DNA from: Pseudosulfitobacter pseudonitzschiae
Lineage (GTDB): Bacteria; Pseudomonadota; Alphaproteobacteria; Rhodobacterales; Rhodobacteraceae
Reading direction: 5' to 3'
Assembly (NCBI RefSeq): GCF_900129395.1
Contig: NZ_FQVP01000003.1
Coordinates: 496,001 to 560,000 of the forward strand
DNA length: 64,000 nucleotides
Positions 42,890 to 52,067 of the stretch are shown here, in pieces (the stretch's first letter is position 1; every line of letters begins with the position of its first letter). The notes below the pieces were generated by a model. The model ran no database searches. It had not been told where the DNA came from and saw nothing but the letters and a program-made list of their open reading frames with translations. The translations under genes and the position numbers were made by a program.

Positions 42890-44569
42890 ATGGCTCAATC
42901 AACATCTATGGAGGAATTCGAAGCCCTCCTGAACGAAAGCTTCGAAATGGACACACCCGAAGAAGGGTCTGTCGTAAAAGGCAAAGTCATCGCAATTGAA
43001 GCGGGCCAAGCCATCATCGACGTCGGCTACAAGATGGAAGGCCGCGTTGACATCAAAGAATTTGCAGATCCCGGTGAACAGCCCAAAATCGCCCCCGGCG
43101 ATGAGGTCGAAGTGTTCCTGCGTCAGGTCGAAAACGCGCGTGGCGAAGCCGTCATCAGCCGCGAAATGGCCCGCCGTGAAGAAGCATGGGATCGTCTCGA
43201 AAAAGCTTACGCCGACGACACCCGCGTCGAAGGTGCGATCTTTGGCCGTGTCAAAGGCGGCTTTACCGTTGATCTGGGCGGCGCGGTTGCGTTCCTGCCC
43301 GGTTCTCAGGTTGACGTGCGCCCCGTGCGTGACGCAGGCCCGCTGATGGGTCTGAAGCAACCCTTCCAGATCCTGAAAATGGACCGTCGCCGTGGCAACA
43401 TCGTTGTCTCGCGTCGCGCCATCCTGGAAGAATCGCGTGCCGAACAGCGCGCCGAAGTCATCGGCAACCTGACCGAAGGTCAAACCGTCGAAGGCGTGGT
43501 CAAGAACATCACCGAATACGGTGCGTTCGTTGATCTGGGCGGCGTTGACGGCCTGCTGCACGTCACAGACATGGCATGGCGCCGGGTCAACCACCCGTCG
43601 GAAATCCTGTCGATCGGTGAATCGATCAACGTTCAGGTCATCAAGATCAACAAGGACACGCACCGCATTTCGCTGGGCATGAAACAACTGCAGGAAGATC
43701 CGTGGGATCTGGTGGCTGCCAAATATCCGCTGGAATCGGCGCACACCGGCCGCGTGACCAACATCACAGACTACGGCGCATTTGTTGAGCTGGAGCCGGG
43801 TGTTGAAGGTCTGGTTCACGTCTCGGAAATGTCCTGGACCAAGAAGAACGTGCACCCCGGTAAAATCGTGTCCACCTCGCAAGAGGTTGAGGTCATGGTT
43901 CTGGAAATCGACAGCGCCAAGCGTCGCGTTTCGCTGGGCCTGAAACAGACCATGCGCAACCCGTGGGAAGTGTTTGCAGAAACACACCCCGAGGGCACCG
44001 AAGTCGAAGGCGAAGTCAAGAACATCACCGAATTCGGTCTGTTCGTGGGTCTGCCGGGCGACATCGACGGCATGGTTCACCTGTCCGACCTGTCCTGGGA
44101 CGAGCGTGGCGAAGACGCCATCCAGAACTACCGCAAGGGCGACATGGTTCAGGCCGTCGTTTCGGAAGTTGACGTCGAGAAAGAGCGCATCTCGCTCTCG
44201 ATCAAAGGCGTTGGTGGCGACAAGTTCGCAGAAGCGGTTGGCGGCGTGAAGCGCGGCTCGATCGTGACCGTGACCGTGACCGCGATCGAAGAAGGCGGCA
44301 TCGAAGTGGAATATGAGGGCATGAAATCCTTCATCCGCCGCTCCGACCTGTCGCGTGACCGTGCCGAGCAACGCCCCGAGCGCTTTAGCGTTGGCGACAA
44401 GGTTGATGTGCGCATCACCAACGTCGACAACAAATCGCGTCGTCTGGGTGTGTCGATCAAGGCACGCGAGATCGCAGAAGAGAAAGAGGCCGTCGAACAG
44501 TATGGTTCCTCCGACTCGGGCGCATCGCTGGGCGACATTCTGGGCGCCGCGCTGAAAGGCGACGATTGA
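42890..44569 (+). CDS. rpsA: 30S ribosomal protein S1
   Basis: A 559-residue ribosomal protein with six S1 OB-fold repeats. Repeats 3-6 are marked by 'VKNITEYGAFVDLGGVDGLLHVTDM', 'VTNITDYGAFVELEPG', 'VKNITEFGLFVGLPGD' and 'VTAIEEGGIEVEYEG'. It helps unfold and place mRNA on the 30S subunit. Codon use is strongly biased to a few codons, as for highly expressed genes. The C-terminal tail is acidic and Ser/Gly-rich. A long minus-strand frame over it is an artefact. Confidence 0.98.
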   Translation: MAQSTSMEEFEALLNESFEMDTPEEGSVVKGKVIAIEAGQAIIDVGYKMEGRVDIKEFADPGEQPKIAPGDEVEVFLRQVENARGEAVISREMARREEAWDRLEKAYADDTRVEGAIFGRVKGGFTVDLGGAVAFLPGSQVDVRPVRDAGPLMGLKQPFQILKMDRRRGNIVVSRRAILEESRAEQRAEVIGNLTEGQTVEGVVKNITEYGAFVDLGGVDGLLHVTDMAWRRVNHPSEILSIGESINVQVIKINKDTHRISLGMKQLQEDPWDLVAAKYPLESAHTGRVTNITDYGAFVELEPGVEGLVHVSEMSWTKKNVHPGKIVSTSQEVEVMVLEIDSAKRRVSLGLKQTMRNPWEVFAETHPEGTEVEGEVKNITEFGLFVGLPGDIDGMVHLSDLSWDERGEDAIQNYRKGDMVQAVVSEVDVEKERISLSIKGVGGDKFAEAVGGVKRGSIVTVTVTAIEEGGIEVEYEGMKSFIRRSDLSRDRAEQRPERFSVGDKVDVRITNVDNKSRRLGVSIKAREIAEEKEAVEQYGSSDSGASLGDILGAALKGDD

Positions 44570-44858
44570 TCCAGCCCTGCCTTCGGGCAGTTGGTATAAA
44601 CTATGACATAGGGCCTCGCATCTTCGGATGCGGGGCTTTTTTCTGTCCGAATCATCGCGACCGCCAGCGGCGCGGTTTTTGAGCGCGGCCTTGCCTTGTT
44701 GATGGGCAATGGTGTCCAAACGCGATTTTCTCACCCGAAACAGCGCCTTCGCCCTGCAAATTCTTGCTTGCTGCTTGCGCTACCTGTTTCCGCAATTGAT
44801 TTTTGTTCCTATAGTCACCTCTTGTGACAAGCGCGAATAACGCCCCGGGGGGACAAAT
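44570..44858. other. rpsA-ihfB spacer (289 bases)
   Basis: The longest gene-free stretch. It holds the rpsA terminator (44613-44642). The right part is AT-richer and includes TATAGT at 44810-44815, a possible -10 for ihfB without a convincing -35. No ORF or further structure is clear. Confidence 0.7.
44613..44642 (+). terminator. Terminator after rpsA
   Basis: A 10-bp stem GCCTCGCATC / GATGCGGGGC with one U-G pair, a TTCG tetraloop and TTTTTT. Confidence 0.93.
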
Positions 44859-45143
44859 ATGATCCGGTCTGAACTTATTCAGAAAATCGCAGACGAGAAT
44901 CCACACCTGTATCAGCGAGATGTCGAACGGATTGTGAATACAATTTTTGAGGAAATCACCGGAGCCATGTCGCGTGGTGACCGGGTCGAGCTGCGCGGCT
45001 TTGGAGCGTTTTCCGTAAAACAGCGCGATGCACGTGTCGGACGGAACCCACGCACGGGTGAAACCGTTCACGTAGAAGAAAAGCATGTGCCATTCTTCAA
45101 AACCGGCAAGCTGCTTCGAGACCGACTGAACGGAAACGACTGA
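44859..45143 (+). CDS. ihfB: Integration host factor, beta subunit
   Basis: A 94-residue DNA-bending protein of the HU/IHF family. '[25 protein letters not shown]' carries the arm with the intercalating proline. It works as a heterodimer with IHF-alpha encoded elsewhere. The start follows GGGGGGA. lapA starts at the next base, so the two are an operon. Confidence 0.97.
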   Translation: MIRSELIQKIADENPHLYQRDVERIVNTIFEEITGAMSRGDRVELRGFGAFSVKQRDARVGRNPRTGETVHVEEKHVPFFKTGKLLRDRLNGND

Positions 45144-45494
45144 ATGCGCTATATTCGTTATGCCTGCATCGCGATTTTCGCGATTGCCCTGATTGCCGTT
45201 GCCCTCGCCAACCGCGAGGTGGTGACTCTGAAAGTGCTGCCTTCAGAGGTGGCAGGCTATTTCGCGTTGAACCCGTCCATCCAGTTGCCGATGTTTCTGG
45301 TGATCTTCATGGGCATCATCGTGGGGCTTCTGGTCGGTTTTGTCTGGGAATGGATGCGTGAACATGCGGTCCGCGCCGAGGCATCGCGCAAGGGCCGCGA
45401 AGTGCGCAAGCTTGAGCGCGAAGTGAAGCGCCTGAGAGGCGAAAAGCACGAGGGCAAGGACGAGGTTTTGGCCCTTCTGGATGAAGCGGGCTGA
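45144..45494 (+). CDS. lapA: LapA family (DUF1049) membrane protein
   Basis: A 116-residue protein with two membrane helices (about 5-23 and 46-70) and a charged coiled-coil tail rich in Arg, Lys and Glu. This is the LapA/DUF1049 layout; in E. coli LapA works near LapB in lipopolysaccharide assembly. No lapB follows here. The ATG directly follows the ihfB TGA. The symbol rests on family placement. Confidence 0.8.
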   Translation: MRYIRYACIAIFAIALIAVALANREVVTLKVLPSEVAGYFALNPSIQLPMFLVIFMGIIVGLLVGFVWEWMREHAVRAEASRKGREVRKLEREVKRLRGEKHEGKDEVLALLDEAG

Positions 45495-45503
45495 CCGGTT
45501 TTT

Positions 45504-46163
45504 ATGTCACCTGACATAGCTGTAAAGATCTGTGGGCTGCGGGCGGCGGCCGATGTTGCCGTGACCGCGGCGTCAGGGGCTGCCTATTGCGGTTTCGTGT
45601 TCTTTGCGAAATCTCCGCGCAACCTGTCGTTTGATGCGGCGGCAGCGCTGGCGGTGGACGCGCCTGTGGGGCTGGCCAAGGTCGCCCTGACCGTGGATGC
45701 CGACAACGCCTTTCTGGACGCCCTGACCGCACAAGTGCCGTTGGATATGTTGCAACTGCACGGGCACGAAACCCCGGCGCGCGTGACCGAGGTCAAGGCG
45801 CGTTATGGGCTTCCGGTGATGAAGGCAGTTGGCGTGGCGGATGCGTCCGACCTGTGGGCATTGGACAGCTATCTGACAGTGGCCGACCAGATCCTGGTGG
45901 ACGCCAAGCCGCCACGCACCGCCGCGCTGCCCGGCGGCAACGGGCTGTCGTTTGACTGGCGTCTGATCGCAGGCCGTCGCTGGCCGGTCCCGTGGATGCT
46001 GGCGGGCGGGCTGACCCCGGACAACGTGGCCGAAGCGATCCGGGTCACCGGCGCACGGCAGGTTGATGTATCATCCGGTGTCGAATCCGCGCCGGGCGTC
46101 AAGGACGCGGACAAGATCGCGGCCTTCTGCCGTACGGCGCACGCTGCCCCTGTGCGGGTCTGA
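45504..46163 (+). CDS. trpF: Phosphoribosylanthranilate isomerase
   Basis: A 219-residue TIM barrel for the third step of tryptophan synthesis. '[12 protein letters not shown]' holds the catalytic Cys, '[11 protein letters not shown]' and 'ILVDAKPP' (Asp) follow, and '[14 protein letters not shown]' and '[15 protein letters not shown]' bind phosphate. It begins 9 bases after lapA. trpB lies 1.1 kb on, with a sulfotransferase-like gene between. Confidence 0.95.
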   Translation: MSPDIAVKICGLRAAADVAVTAASGAAYCGFVFFAKSPRNLSFDAAAALAVDAPVGLAKVALTVDADNAFLDALTAQVPLDMLQLHGHETPARVTEVKARYGLPVMKAVGVADASDLWALDSYLTVADQILVDAKPPRTAALPGGNGLSFDWRLIAGRRWPVPWMLAGGLTPDNVAEAIRVTGARQVDVSSGVESAPGVKDADKIAAFCRTAHAAPVRV

Positions 46164-46185
46164 CCACCGGAAAGGGCAGAAACCT

Positions 46186-47214
46186 ATGGCACGGCTCATT
46201 CTGCATATTGGACATGGAAAAACCGGCTCCAGCGCGCTGCAATCGGCGCTGGCGCTCAGCACCGATGCGCTGGCGGCACAGGGCATCGTGTATCCTGACC
46301 ATGCCTCTCTTGCGCAGGCCCGCGCGGGTCAGATCACCGCGGGAAACGTGAACGGGCGCACGCTGGTCGCCACCGCAAAGGCAGCGCTGAAGCGCAGCGC
46401 GCAGGATGTGCTTTTGTCCAATGAAAGCCTGATCCACTTTTTCCTGAACGATCCCGACCTGCTGTCCCGCGTCGCAAACCTTGGGGTTCCTGTTCAGCTG
46501 ATCCTGTATGTGCGCAACCCTTTCGACCACGCCTGTTCAGTCTATGGTCAAACCGTCAAGCGCGGGGGCGCGGATATCAGCTTTGACGCTTTTCTGGCGG
46601 GCTATCCGACACCGTCAAAGGTGCGCGAAATGATCCGGCTTGCGGACCGGGCCGGTGTCGATCTGACAGTCATCAATTATTCCAATCATGCCGCTGACAT
46701 CCTGCGCAGCCTGACCGACGCACTGGGCGTGCCTGCCGATACGCTGACACCGGCGGCAGCCGGGCGGGTCAACCGATCGCTGACACGTTCGGAAATGGAA
46801 CTGCAACGTATGTTCAACCGCCACTGGGGCCGCCGCAGCAGCCGGTTCGTGTCGGACGCCCTGTGCAACGCCTTGCCAGAAATCCGCGCGGACAGGCCGG
46901 TTGCATCAGCGCGGGCGCTTGATGCCTTTGTTGCGCGCCAAACCCCCATCGTGACCGAAGTGAACGCGCTGTTGCCACCCTCCGAGGCCTACAGGCTTGA
47001 GGTGCCGGGGGACGCGCCCGGGACCGAAGACCAAAGCGACCTGACATTCACGCCTGAGCAGATGGAGGTGCTGGTCCAGGCCATTTCCGAACGCATCCCC
47101 AATGTGCTGGAAAACGACCGCTGGCACCGGCTGTTGATCCGTCTGCGCGGCGGACAGCATGGCAGCGTTCTGAAAAGCTTGAAAAGCAAGATTACAGGCC
47201 GCAAAAACGGCTAG
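46186..47214 (+). CDS. Sulfotransferase-like P-loop protein inserted between trpF and trpB
   Basis: A 342-residue protein with an N-terminal 'LILHIGHGKTGSSALQSAL', the PAPS-binding loop type of sulfotransferases (residues 5-18), and 'LILYVRNPFDHACSVYGQ', the second nucleotide-binding block with Arg and Ser. It could sulphate a surface sugar or another acceptor. ATG 46186 follows GGAAAGGG. It lies 22 bases after trpF and 61 bases before trpB, so it may be cotranscribed with them without being a Trp enzyme. Confidence 0.75.
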   Translation: MARLILHIGHGKTGSSALQSALALSTDALAAQGIVYPDHASLAQARAGQITAGNVNGRTLVATAKAALKRSAQDVLLSNESLIHFFLNDPDLLSRVANLGVPVQLILYVRNPFDHACSVYGQTVKRGGADISFDAFLAGYPTPSKVREMIRLADRAGVDLTVINYSNHAADILRSLTDALGVPADTLTPAAAGRVNRSLTRSEMELQRMFNRHWGRRSSRFVSDALCNALPEIRADRPVASARALDAFVARQTPIVTEVNALLPPSEAYRLEVPGDAPGTEDQSDLTFTPEQMEVLVQAISERIPNVLENDRWHRLLIRLRGGQHGSVLKSLKSKITGRKNG

Positions 47215-47275
47215 TCCTTTACACGCAGGGCGCTGAAAGCTAGGTCCAAGTCTACACCAGACAGGAGCAGCCCCG

Positions 47276-48508
47276 ATGGCGAACGATCTCTTCAATTCAT
47301 TCATGACCGGCCCCGACGAACAGGGCCGCTTTGGCGATTTCGGTGGGCGTTTCGTGTCCGAAACGCTGATGCCGCTGATCCTGAGCCTTGAGGAAGAATA
47401 CGAGAAGGCCAAGACCGACGACAGCTTCTGGGCCGAGATGAACGACCTGTGGACGCATTACGTGGGCCGCCCGTCGCCGCTGTATTTCGCGGAACGGCTG
47501 ACCGATCATCTGGGCGGTGCCAAGGTCTATATGAAACGCGACGAGCTGAACCACACCGGTGCGCACAAGATCAACAACGTGCTGGGCCAGATCATCCTGG
47601 CCCGCCGCATGGGCAAGACGCGGATCATCGCGGAAACCGGCGCGGGCCAGCACGGTGTGGCCACGGCCACGGTCTGTGCCAAGTTCGGTCTGAAATGCGT
47701 GGTCTACATGGGCGCGCATGATGTTGAACGTCAGGCGCCCAACGTGTTCCGCATGCGTCTGCTGGGGGCTGAAGTGGTGCCGGTGACCTCGGGTCGTGGC
47801 ACACTGAAGGATGCGATGAACGACGCGCTGCGCGACTGGGTGACCAACGTACGCGATACGTTCTATTGCATCGGCACGGTGGCGGGTCCGCACCCGTACC
47901 CTGCGATGGTGCGCGACTTTCAGGCCATCATTGGCAAGGAAGTCCGCGAACAGATGGATGCCGCCGAAGGCCGTTTGCCCGATACGCTGGTTGCGGCGAT
48001 CGGCGGTGGCTCGAACGCGATGGGCCTGTTTTTTCCGTTCCTTGACGACAAGGAAGTCAACATCATCGGCGTCGAGGCCGGCGGCAAGGGCGTGAACGCC
48101 AAGATGGAGCACTGCGCGTCGCTGACCGGTGGCCGCCCCGGCGTGCTGCACGGCAACCGCACCTATCTGTTGCAGGATGACGATGGCCAGATCCTCGAAG
48201 GGTTCTCAATCTCGGCGGGGCTGGACTATCCCGGCATCGGCCCCGAACACGCTTGGCTGCACGAGATCGGGCGGGCGAAATACGTCAGCATCACCGATGT
48301 CGAGGCGCTGGAGGCATTCCAGTTGAGCTGTGCGCTCGAAGGGATCATTCCGGCGTTGGAACCCAGCCACGCGCTGGCTCATGTGATGAAGCTGGCACCG
48401 ACCCTGCCCAAGGATCACATCATCTGCATGAACATGTGCGGGCGCGGCGACAAGGACATCTTTACCGTGGCCAAGGCGCTGGGGTTCGAGATGGGGAATT
48501 TCGGCTGA
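47276..48508 (+). CDS. trpB: Tryptophan synthase, beta subunit
   Basis: A 410-residue PLP enzyme that joins indole to serine. The PLP Lys is in '[14 protein letters not shown]', and '[13 protein letters not shown]' binds the phosphate. Other family blocks are '[16 protein letters not shown]' and '[14 protein letters not shown]'. It is TrpB1 type, partner to TrpA, whose gene is 7.4 kb away on the other strand. A CAGGAG ribosome site precedes ATG 47276. Confidence 0.97.
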   Translation: MANDLFNSFMTGPDEQGRFGDFGGRFVSETLMPLILSLEEEYEKAKTDDSFWAEMNDLWTHYVGRPSPLYFAERLTDHLGGAKVYMKRDELNHTGAHKINNVLGQIILARRMGKTRIIAETGAGQHGVATATVCAKFGLKCVVYMGAHDVERQAPNVFRMRLLGAEVVPVTSGRGTLKDAMNDALRDWVTNVRDTFYCIGTVAGPHPYPAMVRDFQAIIGKEVREQMDAAEGRLPDTLVAAIGGGSNAMGLFFPFLDDKEVNIIGVEAGGKGVNAKMEHCASLTGGRPGVLHGNRTYLLQDDDGQILEGFSISAGLDYPGIGPEHAWLHEIGRAKYVSITDVEALEAFQLSCALEGIIPALEPSHALAHVMKLAPTLPKDHIICMNMCGRGDKDIFTVAKALGFEMGNFG

Positions 48509-48517
48509 CAGGGGACT

Positions 48518-48573
48518 GGGGGCGCTGCCCCCGGCGCCGTGCGCCTCCCCCGGAGTTTATCGGGCAAGATGAA
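48518..48573 (-). repeat. Intergenic REP-like repeat, copy 7 (full-length, TTCATCTTGCC subtype)
   Basis: On the minus strand: TTCATCTTGCC, CGATAAACTCCGGGGGA, then GGCGC-ACG-GCGCC and GGGGGC-AGC-GCCCCC. Head and core equal copy 3; the double hairpin equals copy 4, showing the two head subtypes are one family. Between convergent trpB and the DUF2237 gene. Confidence 0.7.
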
Positions 48574-48587
48574 GCAGGGGCCTGCGC

Positions 48588-48956
48588 CTAGGAAGCGTGG
48601 GCCTTTAGCACGTCCAGCGGCACGATATCGAGGGCCCGCTGATGGGTGGAGGCGAGGGACACAGCAGGGGCACAGCCTTCGTCGTGCGCTTGCAGGAACC
48701 GCGCGGCGCACAGGCACCAGCGGTCTCCGGGTTTCAGCCCGTCAAAGCCGAACTCGGGACGCGGTGTGCTGAGATCGTTGCCGACGTATTTGGAATAGGC
48801 GAGGAATTCGGCTGTCATCACCGCGCATACTGTGTGGCTGCCGTGATCTTGGGCGCAGGTGTTGCAATGCCCGTCGCGGAAAAAGCCGGTCAGCGGGGCG
48901 GTGCTGCAAGGGGTCAGGGCTTGGCCCAATACGTTTACGGCGTCATCAGGTTCCAT
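48588..48956 (-). CDS. DUF2237 family protein
   Basis: A 122-residue Cys-rich protein of the DUF2237 family: 'PLTGFFRDGHCNTC', 'GSHTVCAVMTAEFLAYSK', 'GDRWCLCAARF' and the C-terminal 'THQRALDIVPLDVLKAHA'. Conserved cysteines suggest metal or redox chemistry, but no function is known. Start 48956 overlaps the end of the serine hydrolase gene by 11 bases, so the pair is probably coupled. Confidence 0.88.
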   Translation of the reverse strand: MEPDDAVNVLGQALTPCSTAPLTGFFRDGHCNTCAQDHGSHTVCAVMTAEFLAYSKYVGNDLSTPRPEFGFDGLKPGDRWCLCAARFLQAHDEGCAPAVSLASTHQRALDIVPLDVLKAHAS

Positions 48957-50130
48957 CTTTTGCCTCCGTGGCTTTGGTGATCCGGCGCAGCGTGTCGATG
49001 CTGGCATCGGTCACGCCGGGGTCGCGAAATTTGCGGTCGGCGGCGGTGACGACGATTACCACATGCGCGTCCTTGTCGATATAAAGATACTGGCCATAGA
49101 CGCCGCGCCCCGTGACCTCTCGGCCCGGCACGGCGCCCACCGGCACCCACCATTGGTAACCATAGCCGATTTCGCCGGGCGATGTCTTGGCTGTGGGACG
49201 AATTGCGGTGTCGATCCAGTCTGCGGGCACGATCTGTTTGCCCTGCCACTTCCCGTCCTGCTCGATCATCTGGCCAAAGCGGGCATAGTCGCGCGTGCGC
49301 AGGTTCAGCCCGCCCAGCACAAAGGCGACACCGACGCCGTCGGTGACATAATAGGGCGTGGCCTCGACCCCCAGGGGGGCGATGATCTTCTCGGACAGCA
49401 GCGCAGGGATGTCGCGGCCTGTGGCTCCTCGGATCACCATGCCCAGAACGTGGGTGTCGATCGAGGTGTATTGCATCTGCGTGCCGGGGGCGGTGAAGGT
49501 CTCGGTCAGGCTGGCGGCAAAATCGTCCATCCTGCCGCCCAGGGCCAGCACGCGACCCATGCGGTTGATGTCGCTGTCGTAGTCTAGGTAATCCTCGTCA
49601 AAGGTCACGCCAGACGACATTTGCAGTACGTTGCGGATGGTCGCCCCGTCATAGGCACCCCCCTTCAGTTGTGGCGCGTACCGGGTAACGGGATCGTCCA
49701 GCGACGCGATCGCGCCTTCTTCAACGATGATGCCCATCAACGCGGACAGAAAGCTTTTGGCGACGGACCAGCTGATGCGCAGGTCGTCCTCGGTGGTGCC
49801 GAGGAAATAGTCCTCGTAGACGATCTGGCCGTCCTTCAGCACCAGCAGCGAGGTAACGGCGCGCTCCTTGATCCAGGCGTCGGTGCCTTCGGGCAGGGTC
49901 ATGGGGGCGCCGTAGGGCAGGGGCGAAATCGGCCCGTCCCCGCGCGGGATTTCACGCGACAGGAATGCGTCGTTCATGTGGCTGAAGTTGCCGACGATCT
50001 TATCCTCGGAAAACAGGCTGTTCACTGCCATCAGGCGCATGATTTCTTCACGCTTCCAAAAGCCAATGACAGCGGCGGCCAGTATGGCCATCAACAGGAT
50101 GCGAACGGCCCATTTCAACAAGCGGCGCAA
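48946..50130 (-). CDS. Serine hydrolase, class C beta-lactamase-like
   Basis: A 394-residue penicillin-binding-like hydrolase. 'SWSVAKSF' gives the Ser-x-x-Lys motif; the Tyr motif is 'YTSID' (YxS rather than YxN, as in 6-aminohexanoate-dimer hydrolase relatives); 'GRGVYGQ' fills the third motif. The N-terminus 'RRLLKWAVRILLMAILAAAVIG' is a membrane anchor or signal. The start is TTG 50130, after GGGGGA; the first ATG (50091) would cut the positive N-region. Esterase or amidase is more likely than beta-lactamase. Confidence 0.85.
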   Translation of the reverse strand: MRRLLKWAVRILLMAILAAAVIGFWKREEIMRLMAVNSLFSEDKIVGNFSHMNDAFLSREIPRGDGPISPLPYGAPMTLPEGTDAWIKERAVTSLLVLKDGQIVYEDYFLGTTEDDLRISWSVAKSFLSALMGIIVEEGAIASLDDPVTRYAPQLKGGAYDGATIRNVLQMSSGVTFDEDYLDYDSDINRMGRVLALGGRMDDFAASLTETFTAPGTQMQYTSIDTHVLGMVIRGATGRDIPALLSEKIIAPLGVEATPYYVTDGVGVAFVLGGLNLRTRDYARFGQMIEQDGKWQGKQIVPADWIDTAIRPTAKTSPGEIGYGYQWWVPVGAVPGREVTGRGVYGQYLYIDKDAHVVIVVTAADRKFRDPGVTDASIDTLRRITKATEAKDGT

Positions 50131-50190
50131 GGTTTTTCCCCCAAATTACTTGCCCCCAGTCAATCACGTGACAGGGGGGCGGGGCAAATC

Positions 50191-51231
50191 CTATGTCGGT
50201 CCAGTCCAGTTGACCCAACGTCCATGAAAATCGGCACGTCCCAGCGTCAGGCGCAGATCACCCGGCCACAGGCGCAGGATCAGGGCGGCCCCTACTACGC
50301 CGGTCACGTCGCCTTCGGTTTCCATCGACAGCCATGCCAGCGGGCGGGTTCGCGTGGCCTTTGCGCCGGCTGCTTCGATCAGGGCAGTGCCACGGACCTG
50401 TGCGACGGCGGGGAAATACTGCCAAGCGACCGTGTGCTGGATCAGGTGCATCTGCCCTTCGGGCTGGGCGTTCAGGCGCTGTTCCAGCCAGTCGATAGCA
50501 TCGCCGCGTGTCATCTCTGCGTCAAACACGGCGGCAGCGGCGCGGGTGCGGGCCAGACGTTCGGGCTGGTCGGCCCAAAGATAGGCAGTGAGGCGCAGCA
50601 GGTCATCCGCGTCGCGCGGGTTCAGCGGGTTCAGGTCCACGCCCGCGCGGCTCGCGATGCGCGGCACCGTGGCGGGGGGCAGCGGACCGGTCCAGTCCGG
50701 GGACAGTGTCAGGGCGGGATCGGCGGGACCAAGGGTCGTCCCCGCCACGCTCAGCGCAAAATGGTCCCACATCAGGTTCAGCCCGCCGGATGCGCCCAGC
50801 TCGCTGAGCATCACCGGCAGGTCAAACTGCGCGCAGGCGACCCGTGCCCCCGCGATCAGGGCAGCGGAACGGCGAACCTCGTTGGTTTGCGGCGGGCTGT
50901 CGATCCAGTCGAGCAGGAAGGCTTCGTGCGTGAACAATGCTTCCAGCACGGCATCGCGCAGCGGCGCATCATCGGGGGCGTGGGGCGGGTAGCAGGCGGC
51001 GAGCCGGGGGCTGCGCCCGGAGAGCACCAGCGCGTGCAATCCGCCCGCGACACGCAGGGGCAGGGAATGGCCCGACGGCCCGATGTCGCCGCTGAAGGTG
51101 TCCAGTTTCCGCGCCAGAGCACTGTCGGTAGGCCAGTCGGTCGCCAGAAGCGTCAGCAGGCGTTGCATAAAAGGCGAATCAAGCCGTGCGCAGGATTGCG
51201 CCTGGTTGCGGAAAGCTTCCGCAAGGCTCAC
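50191..51231 (-). CDS. DUF2332 family protein
   Basis: A 346-residue protein of the DUF2332 family: 'TNEVRRSAALIAGA', 'LSELGASGGLNLMWDHFAL' and 'HTVAWQYFP'. The 'ELGASGGLNL' block resembles a nucleotide- or SAM-binding loop; some members sit in methyltransferase-like folds. No activity is known. It starts with GTG 51231, which overlaps the pth stop (GTGA), so the two are translationally coupled. Confidence 0.85.
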   Translation of the reverse strand: MSLAEAFRNQAQSCARLDSPFMQRLLTLLATDWPTDSALARKLDTFSGDIGPSGHSLPLRVAGGLHALVLSGRSPRLAACYPPHAPDDAPLRDAVLEALFTHEAFLLDWIDSPPQTNEVRRSAALIAGARVACAQFDLPVMLSELGASGGLNLMWDHFALSVAGTTLGPADPALTLSPDWTGPLPPATVPRIASRAGVDLNPLNPRDADDLLRLTAYLWADQPERLARTRAAAAVFDAEMTRGDAIDWLEQRLNAQPEGQMHLIQHTVAWQYFPAVAQVRGTALIEAAGAKATRTRPLAWLSMETEGDVTGVVGAALILRLWPGDLRLTLGRADFHGRWVNWTGPT

Positions 51232-51917
51232 TTGAAACGCTCCACCAGTCTTTGCAGGGCCGAGCGTGGCGCTTCGGGTTCCGGTTCGGCTGCGGGCTTC
51301 GGGGGCTCCGGCTTGACTTTCGGCCCCTTGTCGCCTGTGCCCGAGCGGGGCGGCGATACACGCAGCGCCACGGCGTTCATGAACTTGGCCGGATCGTCCT
51401 GCGCCAGATACTGCGCCCCGTCCGATACACCGCGCAGCACATCGTCCAGCCAGTCCTGATCGGCCTTGGCAAAGTCGTGCAGCACATAGCCCGCCACGCG
51501 GTCCTTGTGCCCCGGATGGCCGATGCCCAGCCGCACGCGTCCGTAGTCGGCCCCAAGATGAGCATGGATCGAGCGCAGACCGTTGTGCCCGGCATGTCCG
51601 CCACCCTGTTTGAAGCGCACCTTGCCGGGGGCAAGGTCCAGCTCGTCATGCAGCACGATCACGTCCTGCGGCTCAAGTTTGTAGAACTGGACAGCGGCAT
51701 TCACCGACTGGCCCGAGTTGTTCATGAACGTCTCGGGTTTCAGCAGCACGACACGGTCGCTGCCAAAGCGGCCTTCGATCACCTGTCCCTGGAACTTGGA
51801 TTTCCAGGGGCCAAAGCTGTGGTCATCCGCCATCCGGTCCAGACACATAAAGCCGATGTTGTGGCGGTGGCCTGCATATTTTGCGCCCGGATTGCCCAGA
51901 CCGACGATCAGTTTCAT
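51228..51917 (-). CDS. pth: Peptidyl-tRNA hydrolase
   Basis: A 229-residue enzyme that frees stalled peptidyl-tRNA. Active-site residues appear in 'GLGNPGAKYAGHRHNIGF' (Asn10, His of RHN) and 'LHDELDLAPGKVR' (Asp). The last ~40 residues are Pro/Lys/Glu-rich and extend beyond the usual core, as in other Rhodobacteraceae. ATG 51917 is the family start. It follows rplY (150 bases), the usual pairing. Confidence 0.96.
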   Translation of the reverse strand: MKLIVGLGNPGAKYAGHRHNIGFMCLDRMADDHSFGPWKSKFQGQVIEGRFGSDRVVLLKPETFMNNSGQSVNAAVQFYKLEPQDVIVLHDELDLAPGKVRFKQGGGHAGHNGLRSIHAHLGADYGRVRLGIGHPGHKDRVAGYVLHDFAKADQDWLDDVLRGVSDGAQYLAQDDPAKFMNAVALRVSPPRSGTGDKGPKVKPEPPKPAAEPEPEAPRSALQRLVERFK

Positions 51918-52018
51918 CAATCGCTCCCTTGGATGTTGCGGCGCAGCATACGCGCAGGGGGCAGGCGGGTCCAGTCAACCTGTCGGGACAGGGCCAACAT
52001 ATGCCTTCCCCAAACGCA

Positions 52019-52044
52019 AAACGGGGCCCCGAAGGACCCCGTTT
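52019..52044 (-). terminator. Terminator after rplY
   Basis: On the minus strand an 11-bp stem AAACGGGGTCC / GGGCCCCGTTT with one U-G pair and a TTCG loop, right after the rplY stop. The T-tail is short. Confidence 0.8.
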
Positions 52045-52067
52045 CAAATGACTGCGAAAGCCCAGAC

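Noticed and set aside
42899-44734. Minus-strand open frame of 611 codons across rpsA
   Set aside because: It is the antisense of a highly expressed ribosomal gene with biased codons; the translation has no recognisable domain and lacks a ribosome site.
44786-44815. ihfB promoter
   Set aside because: TATAGT at 44810 is a fair -10 but no acceptable -35 lies 16-18 bases upstream, so it is noted only in the spacer entry.
48946-50130. Beta-lactamase (antibiotic resistance)
   Set aside because: Only the general serine-hydrolase motifs are present, with YxS rather than YxN; esterase/amidase relatives fit better.
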